A DNA stretch of 64,000 nucleotides from Tridacna crocea (GCA_943736015.1 OX031064.1:29697361-29761360); one strand, 5' to 3'; shown: positions 42,509-53,575, counted from the stretch's first letter. Numbers and translations are program-made. The notes: generated by a model not told the origin, from the sequence alone.

Positions 42509-43203
42509 ACCTACTTGCTGCCTCTGACTGCTATCTGTGTCGTCCATGGATATCATAATTTTCCTGGAATCTGAGTGCCGATACCACGGTAAGTATATGA
42601 CACATCCATGGTAAGTCAACTTAGGGCGTTTCATACTATCTGATAGGCTACATTATTTTTCAAACTATACAAAAGATATTTTGCAACAAGTTACATGAAT
42701 TATTGAGCACTGGAGATAAATTATTCCCTGTCGACTGAAGAAAGGCAGTTTCCGTCAATAAACATATTTTCTTGAAACCTTGCAAGAAAGGAAAAGTGTA
42801 GATCAAGATCAGAGTGGTCAGATATCGGTGAACAGATTCTGTCGAATACACAACAGGAAAACTCGTTCAGACTGTACAGTTATATAAAAATATCACATCC
42901 CTCACCCCCATCACCACCAATTTGTGCAGACTTTCCACGTGCGCAATATTTGGACATGTTTTGTTTTCACAGTTTAGAGTGTTAGTTGCCTGTATAAAAT
43001 GTTGGATATATGACAATGTTTGTGTGTGGTTTTAAAACATGGATTATTTAATAAATATATAAGTCTTGGAAAATAATAAACATCGAGGTGGGTGGATTTA
43101 TTGCTGTAGTTTTCTGCTTCTACTTCTTAAACGCCATTTTTAGTGCATCATCACTATCGTTGTCCTTGTCACTTGTTTTCATTCCACACTATCCCCAACA
43201 AGG
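42509..43203. other. Unassigned interval
   Basis: A family C half site lies at 42796-42815. Nothing else recognised. Confidence 0.4.
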
Positions 43204-43455
43204 TTAACCCTTTACTCCATAGATACTCATTTCTACGCATTGCTTGTAGGAACCTTTGGAAAACATTGTGACAAAAGGTGAAATTGCGCGTTACGAGCAA
43301 TTTCACCTTTTGTCACAATGTTTTCTTAACTATCAAAAGAAATGAAGGGACATCAGCAAAAGGTGTCAAAAACACATAAGAAACGGCTTCATTCTTGCTG
43401 TTATTTAGGGTCAATTGGAGAAACCGTAGAAATGCCTTAAGGGATAAAGGGTTAA
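43204..43455 (+). mobile_element. Family B MITE, copy 2
   Basis: TTAACCCTTTACTCCATAG to GGGATAAAGGGTTAA. Hairpin GGTGAAATTGCGCGTTACGA and near-complement. Same family as 20669-20897. Confidence 0.88.
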
Positions 43456-43553
43456 ATAACGGTCGTCATGATGGGCTCTGTCGGTAAAGAACTAAGCCCA
43501 GTGGCCCAGTTAATGACAACAGGACTTGAAAATTAGGGTTTGTAGGCTCGACG

Positions 43554-43965
43554 ACGAGCCTCGTGACTGAGTCGGTGACGTAAAACATGCAAGTTCGATT
43601 CCTTGCTTGGTCAAAGGGGTTCAGCATGGACAAGCAGTGTTGGATTCATAGTCTCTCAGTCATGGGTTCGATCTCCAAGTGAGGGATTGGGCATAATACA
43701 GTAAAACGCCCCGCCGTAAATCGCGAAAACTAATGAAAATCAAAATTCTATGTCAAAAAATTGCAACTTGTTTATGGATTCATTTTGTATACATCAAATA
43801 CAATATTTTTCAACGGAATAAACTCGAAAAACAATGCCACATGTAAGCATTGACTGTATACCAGAGGGGCGTTTTACGGTATTATGTCAGGAATGGGGGT
43901 TTCGTGTAAGATCCCTTGGGCAAAGCAATTTAAAAGCCTGTCCTAGGTCTTGTGAGGTGGGTAAA
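43554..43965 (+). mobile_element. Decayed SINE interrupted by a pogo-like MITE
   Basis: A tRNA-like stretch with a B-box-like GGGTTCGATCTCC near 43665 and, after the insertion, GATCCCTTGGGCAAAGCA, which resembles the CTTGGGCAAGACACTT core at 62157. Heavily decayed. Confidence 0.5.
43699..43879. mobile_element. 181-bp pogo/Tc1-like MITE at TA
   Basis: Ends CAGTAAAACGCCCC and GGGGCGTTTTACGG, flanked by TA (43697-43698, 43880-43881). CAGT-starting ends and TA targets fit Tc1/mariner or pogo. It lies inside the decayed SINE. Confidence 0.75.
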
Positions 43966-44213
43966 GTCATGAAATCGTGATTGTGTGACAAAGGGTTAAA
44001 CCAATACGAGACTATGGTTTTGCAATGCTTTGCCCAGGGACACCAAGAAAAAAAAGGCCATAGAAGCGTAGGTCGTTCAAGAATTTGATTATTACAAATC
44101 TATCGCCGTAACCTTTTACCAGGCTTTTGAGAATGCCCTAGTGAAAGCGCAATATTCATTTTCCGCAATATTTTCAAGTCTACCATGGACAAAATACTGC
44201 AAAAGTAGCATGT

Positions 44214-44442
44214 TTAACCCATTACCAAATAATCCCTGGTTTTTACGTCCCCGATATAGAAGGTTTTTTAAAACATTGTGGGAAAAGGAGAAAATGCTGG
44301 TAACCAGCATTTTCTCCTTTTCCCACAATGTTTCCTACCATAGCGGAAACAAATTTCAATTTTTGAGTTATGTTAATGTTATCGTATGCAAGTGCTTTCA
44401 GTTTGGACTAGTCTAAAAGTTTGGCGTTTGGTAAAGGGTTAA
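44214..44442 (+). mobile_element. Family A MITE, complete
   Basis: TTAACCCATTACCAAATAA to GTTTGGTAAAGGGTTAA with an intact hairpin (GGTAACC centre). Confidence 0.92.
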
Positions 44443-44654
44443 ATTGTCTTTCGCAGATTCTTCCCATACGGATAAATCTTCACATTTGTCCCCTGGTTAA
44501 GAGTTACGTGATCGATATAATATCAAGAGGTTCTGTGGTCGATCCTCACCAGGTACTCTGGTTTTCCGTCGAGTACCCTTTGGCAGGACGGAATACTAGT
44601 CTCGTATTGGCGATGTTCAGGAAACACGTAGCAGATAGCATGGATCAAGATCGA

Positions 44655-44895
44655 ACTGTAATATCTGTGGTTGTGAGGTAGAGCATCGGTCTCGTAACCG
44701 TAAGGTCCTGAGTTCGATACCTTGGAGCGGGTGTCAACTTTGGGATTTTTCATTGACCCCTTAATTGTGGAGGTGCCGAGTTTGTATTTTCAGGTTAGGC
44801 GAGTACTGGTGTAGTTCCCAAGCAGAATCGAGAGAGACTAGTATAAATTTTAAGAACTCGTTTTCCAATCGATGTAAAATTAATGTTTAAACTAA
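44655..44895 (+). mobile_element. tRNA-derived SINE, type E, copy 2
   Basis: GGTTGTGAGGTAGAGCATCG and GAGTTCGATACCTTGG head, then CAACTTTGGGATTTTTCATT, and a tail ending GTAAAATTAATGTTTAAAC. Matches 8113-8335. Confidence 0.82.
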
Positions 44896-45104
44896 GATCG
44901 GACTGCGAATGATAGATAATCTGATTTGTAGCCATGAAAAATATATCCTGGTGTTTTGGTTTTAGTTGGCGTCTATAGGCCTTAATACACTTTATTGCTG
45001 CATGTATGTTAATTTTTTTTTTTTGTCTCAAATATCTCAAATAGCGGGAATTTATGTACGTATCTGTTTTCTCTGCATGGGGACTCATAATTGTCGCACA
45101 CGTC

Positions 45105-45336
45105 TTAACTCTTTACCAAACGGCAAAATTTTGGAGTAGTCCAAATTCAAAGCATTTGCAGACGTCAAAATAAACGTCACTCAATTATTGAAACTTGACT
45201 ATCGAAGAGTAGAAAAAATTGTGGGAAAAAGGAGAAAATGCTGGTTACCAGCATTTTCTCCTTTTCCCACATTGTTTTCAGAAGGTTTCTTGTTCGGGGT
45301 CGTTAAAACCAGGGATTGTTTTTTGTAAAGGGTTAA
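45105..45336 (-). mobile_element. Family A MITE, complete
   Basis: TTAACTCTTTACCAAACGG to TTTTGTAAAGGGTTAA, hairpin centre GGTTACC. Confidence 0.9.
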
Positions 45337-45457
45337 GAAATTACTGGCACCTCAACCCAGGCTGTACATCTCCTTTTGTCAGAATCTTTAGCATTCACAT
45401 TTGGTATCATTACAATTAATATTTTACAGGAATATTTTCAAATTTGTCTTCTGTATA

Positions 45458-45536
45458 TCGTCGGTTTTCTTTAGAAACCTCGTAATTACAGCTTGAAACA
45501 AGCTGTAGTTGCCATGTTTTTGAAGTAAACCGACGA
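45458..45536. mobile_element. Family P ultra-short hairpin MITE, copy 3
   Basis: TCGTCGG..ACCTCGTAATTACAGCTTG and CAAGCTGTAGTTGCCATG..CCGACGA; 79 bp, arms diverged at several sites. A TA precedes it. Confidence 0.8.
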
Positions 45537-45689
45537 TTGTGGAGGGGCTGAGTTTGCATATTTAGTTAAGGCGAATGCTTTAAGCTTTACCCTGATGAAT
45601 AACCAAAATTAAATTTTCAATTCGATTTTAATTATCAAAATATTGCTCATTCAAAGTTAAGTTTTTGGGAAGGTTTTGTCCTTAAATTA

Positions 45690-45990
45690 TCGGACAGTGT
45701 AGATCAAAGATCAGACTATACTTTTAGTGCAGTCTGATCTTGATCTACACTGTCCTCAAAAGTGTCCTGAGTCGTTCTCAGCTGCCGAAAGGTTAAAAGT
45801 CGACGACAAAAATTCAGAATCGTCTATTATTTGTAGACGACAAATTAAATGTGGCTTTCTTTCAAAGTGAAGAAAAACAATGTCGGAATAGAGTAAATGT
45901 TGGTTATCAGCATTTTTTCCATTCCTTACAATGTTTTGAAAAACATCCTATGGGATGGTAAAACATAGGTCTGTAGTGTAATAGTGAGTT
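45690..45990. mobile_element. Family C palindrome followed by decayed family A copy
   Basis: 45690-45765: GGACAGTGTAGATCAAAGAT..GCAGTCTGATCTTGATC..ACTGTCC. 45795-45990: a minus family A relic (GTAGACGACAAATTAAATGT, AATGTTGGTTATCAGCATTT) with lost ends. Confidence 0.65.
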
Positions 45991-46111
45991 TTGCTTGAAG
46001 AACTTTACTCACGTGGCGTGTTATAGCGGAACTTCCGGTGGAAGTTGTTTTTTTTTTAATGTTTTTACAAGAGAATTGTATTGAAATATAAAGTACAACC
46101 CTATTCTTATA

Positions 46112-46200
46112 GGCTCCAATTTGGTCTAATGGTCAGGGGAGTCGACTTGGGAACTCGGGCACCCGAGATCGATACCTCGCATCTCCAGGGAAAAAAAATG
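46112..46200 (+). mobile_element. tRNA-like SINE head
   Basis: TTTGGTCTAATGGTCAGGGG (A-box region) and CGAGATCGATACCTCG (B-box region) about 30 bp apart. Only this head is recognisable. Confidence 0.5.
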
Positions 46201-46557
46201 CACAGACAGAGCGGGGGGAAAAGAGAAACTGCAAGCTGGATAGAAAGAAACAGCTGGATAGTGAATGGGTTCGAAAGACACTTGGATAGGCGATGGGGGG
46301 ATGCAGGGAAATTACCTTTTACTACTCTGTGGATTTAGATTTATCAACTTCATTACAGAGGTGTTTAATAAAAGAATATTTATTTCACTTTTTTTTTTCT
46401 TATCCAAGATCATAGAACTTGTTTTCTCTTTAAACAGACCAAGTTCAAGCAAGAACAACACCAAAATATGAGAACATTTTTTAATAAAATTGAAATGTTC
46501 ACATGTACAACAGAACTATATACCAAGAAATCAAATTCAACTGCCTTAAATCAAAAT

Positions 46558-46880
46558 TAAAAAGAAGACTTTTGAAAACAGTGTGGCAAAATGAGGAAAT
46601 ATTGATTACCAACATTTTCTTTATTTCCCAAATTATTTTCTAACCTTTCACAAACAGCTAACATTTTACCATGCAATCTCTGGTTTTCATGACCCTGGAA
46701 AAGAAGCCTTTGAAAACATTGTGGGAAAAGGAGAAAATGCTGGTGCCCCAGCATTTTCTCCTTTTCCCCACAGTGTTTTCTACCCTCCCAGAACAAACTT
46801 CGATTTTTGAGTCACATTGTTTCCTGCAAATGCTTTAAATTTTTGACCAGTCTAAAATTTTGTCATTTGGCAAGGAGTTA
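46558..46880 (+). mobile_element. Family A: a fragment then a near-complete copy
   Basis: 46558-46655 is a hairpin fragment (GAGGAAATATTGATTACCAA). From 46656 a + copy: ATTTTACCATGCAATCTCTG.., hairpin with enlarged centre GCTGGTGCCCCAGC, right end GTCATTTGGCAAGGAGTTAG. Confidence 0.8.
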
Positions 46881-46916
46881 GTTCAATTTTCAACCACAAT
46901 TTCATGTCTGTAGCTT

Positions 46917-47115
46917 AACCATTTACCAAACAATCCCTGGTTTTTACGACCCTGAGGAAGCCGCTTTCTGAAAACAGTGTGGGAAAAGGAGAAAATGCTG
47001 GTAACCAGCATTTTCTCCTTTTCCCACAGTATTTTCCACTCTTCATATTCAATTTTTTGACAGCAACTGCTTCAATATGGATTAATGAAAAATTATGTCA
47101 TCTGAAAAGGGTCAA
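46917..47115 (+). mobile_element. Family A MITE with shortened right half
   Basis: TTAACCATTTACCAAACAAT, full hairpin, then a right half with deletions ending ATGTCATCTGAAAAGGGTCAA. Confidence 0.8.
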
Positions 47116-47175
47116 TACACAAATTATACAAAAATTTAAAATAAAATCATTAACAAAACTGAAACATTTTCTCTT

Positions 47176-47826
47176 CACCAAACAACAACAGTTTTAGACT
47201 TGTCCAAGTTCAAAGACTGCAAACTGAATGTAGCTATGACAGGGAAATTTTTTTTTTTCAAACAACAGAAAACATAGCAAAGAGAAAATGCACCTTACAA
47301 GTTCCATTTTCCATAATGTTTTCAGGAACCTTTTACATCCCCACCAAACAATGAAATTTTAGGCTTCTCAAAATTGAAAGAAGACATACTTAATGTAGCC
47401 ATGTCTCTTTCAAGGGATAGAAAACACTGTAGAAAAGAGAAAATGCATTTTGCAAGTCCCATTTTCCATAATTTTTTCATGAACCTTTTACATCTCCACC
47501 AAATAGCAAAATTTCAGTCTTGTCCAAATTGAAAGAAGACAAACTTATGTAGCCATGACAACAGAATTTGTCTTTCAAGGGATAGGAAACATTGTAGCAA
47601 AGAGAAAATGCATGTTACAAGTTCCATTTTCCATAATGTTTTCAAGAACCTTTTACATACCCACCAAACAACAGAATTCTAGACTTGTCCAAATATTGTA
47701 AAACGACATACTGAATGTAGCCATGACTACTGAATTTGTCTTCCAAGAGATAAAAACATTGTAGAAAGGAGAAAATGCATGTTAAAAGTTCCATTTTCTA
47801 TAATGTTTTCAAAAACCTCTCAAATC
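47176..47826 (-). repeat. ~162-bp satellite built from family A MITE
   Basis: Four units with ACCAAACAAC-type starts near 47177, 47342, 47498 and 47662. Each unit carries a right-end piece (GACTTGTCCAAATTGAAAG, GACATACTTAATGTAGCC), a reduced hairpin zone (GAGAAAATGCATGTTACAAG..CATTTTCCATAATGTTTTCA) and CCTTTTACAT. The array is independent of that at 26801-27828. Confidence 0.88.
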
Positions 47827-47934
47827 TTTTTGTTTAGAAAAGAATGGCCATTTTGAGGAAAATCCCAATCGAGACAAAAACCTCATCACAATACAAAATA
47901 TTTCAATTGTTAATATATGAACGATGATCTGTGA

Positions 47935-48060
47935 AAAAGGAGCTTCATGCATCTGCAAAAAGTATCAATCCAGGTTAGCCTGCACAGTCAGTGTAGGCTG
48001 ATTTGGGCCGAAACTTTTGCTGTCGGTCAATTTTCTGTGAGAAGAAGCTCCATTGTACCT
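47935..48060. repeat. Family D palindrome
   Basis: TGCATCTGCAAAAAGTATCA, CCAGGTTAGCCTGCACAGTC..GTGTAGGCTGATTTGGGCC, AAACTTTTGCTG. Confidence 0.7.
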
Positions 48061-48065
48061 AATGA

Positions 48066-48297
48066 TTAACTCTTTATCACACAATCCCGACTTTTAACAG
48101 CCCCAAAAGAAAAGCCTTTAGAAAATATTGAGGGAAAAGGAGAAAATGCTGGTAACCAGCATTTTCTCCTTTTCCCAAAATGTTTTCTACCCAACTGGAA
48201 AAAAAAATTCAATTTTTGAGTTACCTTTATTTTATCATCTGCAAGTGCTTTCAATCTGGACCCGAGTCTAAAATTTTGTCGTTTGGTAAAGAGTTAA
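48066..48297 (+). mobile_element. Family A MITE, complete
   Basis: TTAACTCTTTATCACACAA to GTTTGGTAAAGAGTTAA with an intact hairpin. Confidence 0.92.
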
Positions 48298-48319
48298 GTC
48301 AATTGTTAACTAGTAGACC

Positions 48320-48610
48320 TCTAATAGAAAACAGCTATTTCCACAATAATATTATCCTACAAAATTTGCTATGATTAAAAAAGAGTGTTATTGTACTGCC
48401 CTAACCAAGCCACTTTTCCCTTTTTGTCTTTTCCAGAATTATCATTTATAAATCTAAAAATTACAAAGAGAGATAGTAATTACCTCCCTTTTCTGGAAAC
48501 TAACAAAAGTGTATACAAATAATTTCAAGATAGGCATAAAGGAATTTCTGGTCCATTAAAAATGTGCAAACATAATGTACCTGTATAAATCCGTATTTAT
48601 CAACATCAAG
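48320..48610 (+). mobile_element. Family K element, internal copy without clear ends
   Basis: AGCTATTTCCACAATAATAT.., AGTAATTACCTCCCTTTTC.., AATAATTTCAAGATAGGCAT.. match 62930-63240 throughout. The terminal repeats seen at 62904 are not recognisable here. Confidence 0.7.
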
Positions 48611-48656
48611 AAACCTTTATGCAATGCAGCACTAGAGGCACTAGGGGTCTACTACC

Positions 48657-48885
48657 TTAACCCATTACCACACAATCCCTACTTTAGACGCCCCTGAGAA
48701 AGTAGCCTTTTGAAAACACTGTGGGAAAAGGAGAAAATGCTGGTAACCAGCATTTTCTCCTTTTTCCACTGTGTTTTCTACCCTTCCCAGAACAAATTTC
48801 AATTTTTTAGTCACTTTTGGTTTGTAATCTGTGAATGCTTTCAATTTGGACCAGTCTAAAATTTTCTCGTGTGGTAAAGAGTTAA
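48657..48885 (+). mobile_element. Family A MITE, complete
   Basis: TTAACCCATTACCACACAA to GTGTGGTAAAGAGTTAA, ACCACAC subtype, matched at both ends. Confidence 0.92.
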
Positions 48886-49432
48886 ACTAAAAGGCCCTGA
48901 AGGGCCTAAATATGCTCTACTGGCAGAGAATTTGCTTTTATGCTAGCATACATTATGAATTTCTGATGCAAAAAAGAAAAAAAATACAAAGATTAAAACA
49001 ACAAAAAATGCTGACTTCATAGCATATTCAAGAAATCAAAATTTTCAACTTGAAATGGCTACTTTCCTCATACTATTCATTGGATTTTATTTCAAAATCA
49101 ACAGGGTTGAAGCTAATGATAAGATTAACAAACTGTGCAAGTTTCACGAAAATCTGATAACAAATGCAGACTTTAACACCTAAACAAGAAATAAAACTTT
49201 TCAACTTGAAGTGGCTACTTTTCCCATATTGTTTGTTGGATTTTTTTCAAAATCAATAGGGTTAAAGCTATTGATATGATAAACAAACTGTGCAAGTTTC
49301 AGGAAAATCTGACTATAAATGCAGACTTTATCGTGTAAACAAGAAAAAGACTGACAGACAGATGGACGGACGGATAGACGGACACCATGCCATGACATTA
49401 GCTCTGCTGGCTGAAAGCCAGAAGAGCTAAAA
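48886..49432 (+). mobile_element. Pearl/HINE-like element, type 3
   Basis: Left hairpin AAGGCCCTGAAGGGCCT; a core of two ~157-bp direct repeats (ATTTTCAACTTGAAATGGCT near 49041, TTTTCAACTTGAAGTGGCT near 49197); right end CATGACATTAGCTC, hairpin CTGGCTGAAAGCCAG and AAGAGCTAA. Hairpin-then-CTAA ends and a tandem core are the plan of Helentron-associated elements. No coding. Confidence 0.7.
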
Positions 49433-49435
49433 AGG

Positions 49436-49496
49436 AGCTCATATGGAATCATAAATATTTGATGGCTTGCTTGGTATGATGGATTGTGGAGATGCA
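49436..49496 (+). repeat. Family N fragment
   Basis: GGAATCATAAATATTTGATGGCTTGCTTGG-type sequence, related to 7985-8040. Confidence 0.5.
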
Positions 49497-49725
49497 TTTA
49501 CCCATTACCACACAATCCCTACTTTTGACGCCCCTAAGAAAGAAGCCTTTTGAAAACACTGTGGGAAAAGGAGAAAATGCTAGTAAACAGCATTTTCTCC
49601 TTTTCCCCCAGTGTTTTCTACCCTTCCCAGAACAAATTTAAATTTTTCAGTCACCTTTATTTTGTCGTCTGCAAATGCTTTCAATTTGGACCAGTTTAAA
49701 ATTTTCTCATGTGGTAAAGAGTTAA
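49497..49725 (+). mobile_element. Family A MITE, complete
   Basis: TTTACCCATTACCACACAA (first TTAA mutated) to ATGTGGTAAAGAGTTAA. Close to 48657-48885. Confidence 0.9.
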
Positions 49726-49876
49726 GTCCCCTTTAGCCAGACCATGGCTCATACATTTGAGTTCTAAAACCAATAGAATAAACTAACCACACACACACAA
49801 TACAGACAATATTAAATTCTTACCAAATGACAGTGCAGCCCCTCCCATCCCCCACCCCTAAGACAATTTGATGTGC
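49726..49876. other. Unassigned spacer
   Basis: CA repeats near 49787 and a C-rich stretch near 49845. Nothing else. Confidence 0.4.
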
Positions 49877-50101
49877 TTAACTTTTTACCAAACAACAAAT
49901 TTATAGACTGGTCCAAATTGAAAGCATTTGCAGATGACAAAATAAATGTGACTGAAAAATTTAAATTTGATTTGGGAAGGGTAGAAAACAGTGGGAAAAA
50001 GAGAAAATGCTGGTTACCAGCATTTTCTCTTTTTCCCACAATGTTTTCAAAAGGCTTTTTTTCAGGGTCATTAAAGGTGGGATTGAGTGGTTAAGAATTA
50101 A
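49877..50101 (-). mobile_element. Family A MITE, complete
   Basis: TTAACTTTTTACCAAACAA to GAGTGGTTAAGAATTAA; one arm lost part of ACATTGTGG. Confidence 0.88.
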
Positions 50102-50555
50102 AATGATGGGATTTGTCTATGAAAGGCGAGAATGCATGGTGGAAAAAGGAGAAAAAATGCAGAAACTATGATTTTCTTCTTTTTCCAAAATGTTTTGAAG
50201 AGACTTCTTCCTCCAAGTAGATGAAAGTTGGTCTTTTGGTAAAGTGTTAATACACACGAACAAGATATACCAATGGCAAAAAGGATACCATATGTTAACT
50301 CTTTACAAAATGACAAAATTTACGACTGATCCAAATTAAGAGCAATTTTAGATGACAATACTGACTTTTTAAGTGATGGTCCATTCAGTTAGTTTAGTGA
50401 AAGGGGTAGAAAACATTGTGGGTAAAGGAGTATGCTCTTCAGGAGACTTCTTTCTCTACATCATGAAAACCAGGGATTGTTTTGGAAAGGGTTTAATTAT
50501 ATAACTGCTTTAAATTTGGACAAGTCTATATTTTTGTTGTATGGCAAAGAGTTAC
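50098..50555. mobile_element. Family A fragments, three
   Basis: 50098-50249 is a truncated copy with a decayed hairpin, ending TTTTGGTAAAGTGTTAA. 50295-50495 is a minus copy whose hairpin is replaced by GGTAAAGGAGTATGCTC. 50499-50553 is a right-end fragment. Confidence 0.7.
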
Positions 50556-50744
50556 TAGTAAACTGCAAAACTCAAAAATGTACAATACTAGTCATGTTCC
50601 ATTCAGTTATTTCCCTTTGACCATCATAAAACATGAGTGAGCTTATTTAGAAACAACAGCCTAACCTCACAGCAGCCATTATTTTTAGTAGATCAGAATT
50701 CTTTCAAAGAATCTGTAGAGCATTTGCCCATGGACCAGGTGACT
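50556..50744. other. Unassigned spacer
   Basis: Nothing recognised. Confidence 0.4.
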
Positions 50745-50898
50745 CTGTACCAAACAACAAAATTTTCAGACTTAAAACATTCACAAACTAAAATTTGATT
50801 TGCACTGAATTTACAGCAATTACGTGTACTTCTCAAAATGTAAAGATCAACCCTTTACCACACAATCCTGACTTTTGAAAAGATTGTAGGAAAAGAAA
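50745..50898 (+). mobile_element. Family A fragments, the second being the left target half of a pearl-like element
   Basis: A right-end scrap near 50745-50790. From 50851 a + copy, AACCCTTTACCACACAATCC to GATTGTAGGAAAAGAAA, stops at the inserted element. Its other half is at 52550-52716. Confidence 0.75.
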
Positions 50899-52549
50899 CA
50901 AGAGGGCCATGATGGCCCTGTATCGCTCCACTGGCTTTTTACTCCTTTACCACACAAATTGAAGTGTTCATAACCATGAAAAAGAGGGCCTTCAAAAATA
51001 ATGAACACTGTCAGGCAATACAAGCAGGTTAATTCATTAGCACAAAAGGTAAAATCCTTGGAAAAATAAGCTGAATGATAGAAACCTTACTCTGAATTTA
51101 CTATTCAACTCTGCTCATGTGAGCATAACTATTAGCATCAAAATGAATCACACTCCTTGAAAACAGAATATTTTCTATCAAAAAGTTAATGTCTAGCACA
51201 AATCATGTATCACTGCAGTTTCATAATCAAGGGAGGTAAATATTAACTAACTTTATCTTTCATAAAAAGAGTTATTTCCCTTGATCAATGTTTAAATTGA
51301 AGTGACTATATTTTGAAGCCTATGTTAAACTTGTGATTCCTGGAATGGAGCCAATTTTGACCCCAGACCTACAGTATGAAACTAGAATGTGTGGTTATAA
51401 ACAAGAAGATTTTTTAATCTTGCCCAATAAAAAGCCGTGTAAAACAAGTTTGCTCAATAAAAGGCCCTGTAAAATATCTGACAGATTTATCAAGGTTTCA
51501 CTATAAAAGCCAATGTAAAACTTGTGACCCCTGGGGTGGGTTCAAACTTGACCCCCAAAGTTAAAATTTGGGCCGTCTTGGTTGAGGCCCATTAGATAAA
51601 GCTACATGCAAAATTTGGTAGCCCTAGTCCTTATGGCTATGTACGAGTAGATTATTAAAGTTTCCCTATTTAAGTCCATGTAAAACTTGTGAGCCCCTGT
51701 GTCGGGGCTAAATTTGACCCCAGGGCTATAATTTGGGCACCCTTGGTAGAGACCCTTTAGATAAAAAGATAAAGCTACATGCAAAATTTGATTGCCCTAG
51801 CCCTTATAGCTAGGTGCGAGAAGATTATGAAAGTTTTCCCTATATAAGCCCATGTAAAACTTGTTACCCCCCGGGGCGGGGCCAAATTTGACCCCTGGGC
51901 TATAATTTGGACACCCTTGGTAGAAGTCCACTAGATAAAGCTACATGACAAATTTGGTAGCCCTAGGCCAAATGGCTAGGTCGAAGTAGAATTTTAAAGT
52001 TCTCCCGATATAAGCCCATGTAAAACTTGATACCCCAGGGGCGGGGCCAATTTTGACCCTAGGGCTATAATTTGGGCACTCTTGGTAGAGGTCCATTAGA
52101 TAAAGCCACATGCCAAATTTGGTAGCCCTGAGCCCTATGGCTAGGTAGAAGAGGAATTTTAAAGTTCTCCCTATATAAGCCCATGTAAAACTTGTGACCC
52201 CCGGGGCGGGGCCAATTTTGACCCCAGGGCTATAATTTGAAGAAACTTGGTAGAGGTCCACTAGATAAAGCTACATGCCAAATTTGGTAGCCCTAGGCCT
52301 TACTGTTTCAGACAAGAAGATTTTCAAAGATTTTCAAATTTTTTCAGTTTTGTTGCCATGGGAACCAGAGTTTTTGAAGGAATTAAATTCTTTCAAGAAA
52401 TTCTGAAGAGGACCATGGCAGGATCATTTTTGTGAAGTTTCATCAACATTGGATGGGTAGTTTCAGAGAAGAAGATGTTTCTAAAAAAAGTTAACGCACG
52501 GACAACGGGCCATGACATCAGCCAGCTGGCCTTCGGCCAGTGGAGCTAA
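50899..52549 (+). mobile_element. Pearl/HINE-like element, type 1, with five-unit core
   Basis: Left end CAAGAGGGCCATGATGGCCC (hairpin AGGGCCATGATGGCCCT). The core consists of units marked ATGTAAAACTTG at 51513, 51678, 51852, 52018 and 52183 (periods 165, 174, 166, 165), with a diverged unit near 51320. Each unit contains GACCCCCGGGGCGGGGCC-like sequence and GATAAAGCTACATGC. Right end GGGCCATGACATCAG, hairpin CTGGCCTTCGGCCAG, TGGAGCTAA. Inserted in a family A MITE. Minus-strand ORFs read through the repeats. Classification as Helentron-associated is by structure. Confidence 0.78.
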
Positions 52550-52803
52550 AAATGCTGGTAACCAGCATTTTGTCTTTTCCAACAATGTTTTCTTGTACCT
52601 TTGAATGACCCGTTTCTTATTTTGAAAGACAAATTTCAAATTATGAGTAAGATTTATTTTTTAGTTTGCAAATGCTTTCAATTTAGATCAGTAAAAAAAT
52701 TGTTATTTGGAGCTGACAGCATTCATTATCTTACAATATTTTCTATGTCTTATCTTCCTCAGGGTTGTTAGAACTTGGGATTCTTTGGTAAAGAGCTAGT
52801 ATT
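52550..52803 (+). mobile_element. Family A right half of the split copy, plus a fragment
   Basis: AATGCTGGTAACCAGCATTT to TTGTTATTTGGAGCTGA, then at 52720-52803 an inverted fragment CTTCCTCAGGGTTGTTAGAA..TTTGGTAAAGAGCTA. Confidence 0.75.
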
Positions 52804-52804
52804 T

Positions 52805-53032
52805 TATCACATTATCTGACAGTCCCTACTTTTGACAACTCTGAGAAAAAAGCCTTTAGAAAACATTATGGGAAAATGTGAAAATGCTGGTAACCAGCAT
52901 TTTCTCCTTTTCCCTCAATGTTTTCTACCCTTCACAAAAAAAATTTCAAATTTTCAGTCACTTTTATATTGACGTCTGCAAATGCTTTCAATTTGGACAG
53001 GTCTAAATTTTGCTATTTGGTAAAGAGTAAAC
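52805..53032 (+). mobile_element. Family A MITE
   Basis: ATCACATTATCTGACAGTCC left end, full hairpin, right end CTATTTGGTAAAGAGTAAA. Confidence 0.85.
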
Positions 53033-53284
53033 AAGGAAAAAAGCAGTTATTGACAGACAGATCTTTGAAAATTTTCAATACATTTATTCCTGTAACATTG
53101 ACAAAATCATATTCTTAAGAGGAATTCAAACTTTGGGAAAATGATTTAGACAATTCTTTAGAGAAGGTATTTGACATAAAAGTTTATAATTATTTGACAT
53201 AATGATAAAAAATAATCACTTGGATGCACTGACAGACAGTACCTAGCACACTCATATATTACAGGAATAGTCAAGATGTTACAA
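53033..53284. other. Unassigned spacer
   Basis: Nothing recognised. Confidence 0.4.
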
Positions 53285-53575
53285 TCTTGCATTTCAAAAC
53301 ACTGAAATTTGTTTTAAGAGGGGTAAAAAACATTGTGGGAAAAGGAGAAAATGCTGGTTACCAGCATTTTCCCCTTTTCCCGCAATATTTCATCGGGCTT
53401 CATGGTCATGAAAATGGTCAGTGCAGAGTAAAAACACTGTGCAAGAAGGAGAAAATCCTGGTGACCAGCATTTTCACCCTTTCCTATAATAATTTTTAAC
53501 CATTTCAAAGACAGATTTCATCAATTTACCCTAAGCCAAACAATCTATAAAGAACCCTATGGAGTGCTACCTTAA
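53285..53575. mobile_element. Family A fragments, two hairpins
   Basis: A minus hairpin at 53318-53395 (GGTTACC centre) and a second at 53440-53510 (GAGAAAATCCTGGTGACCAG), then a left-end scrap CCCTAAGCCAAACAATC. Confidence 0.7.

Noticed and set aside
51941-52261. 106-codon ORF with internal repeats, looking like a repeat protein
   Set aside because: It is the reverse reading of the ~165-bp core units of a pearl-like element; the period, not a protein, explains the repeats.
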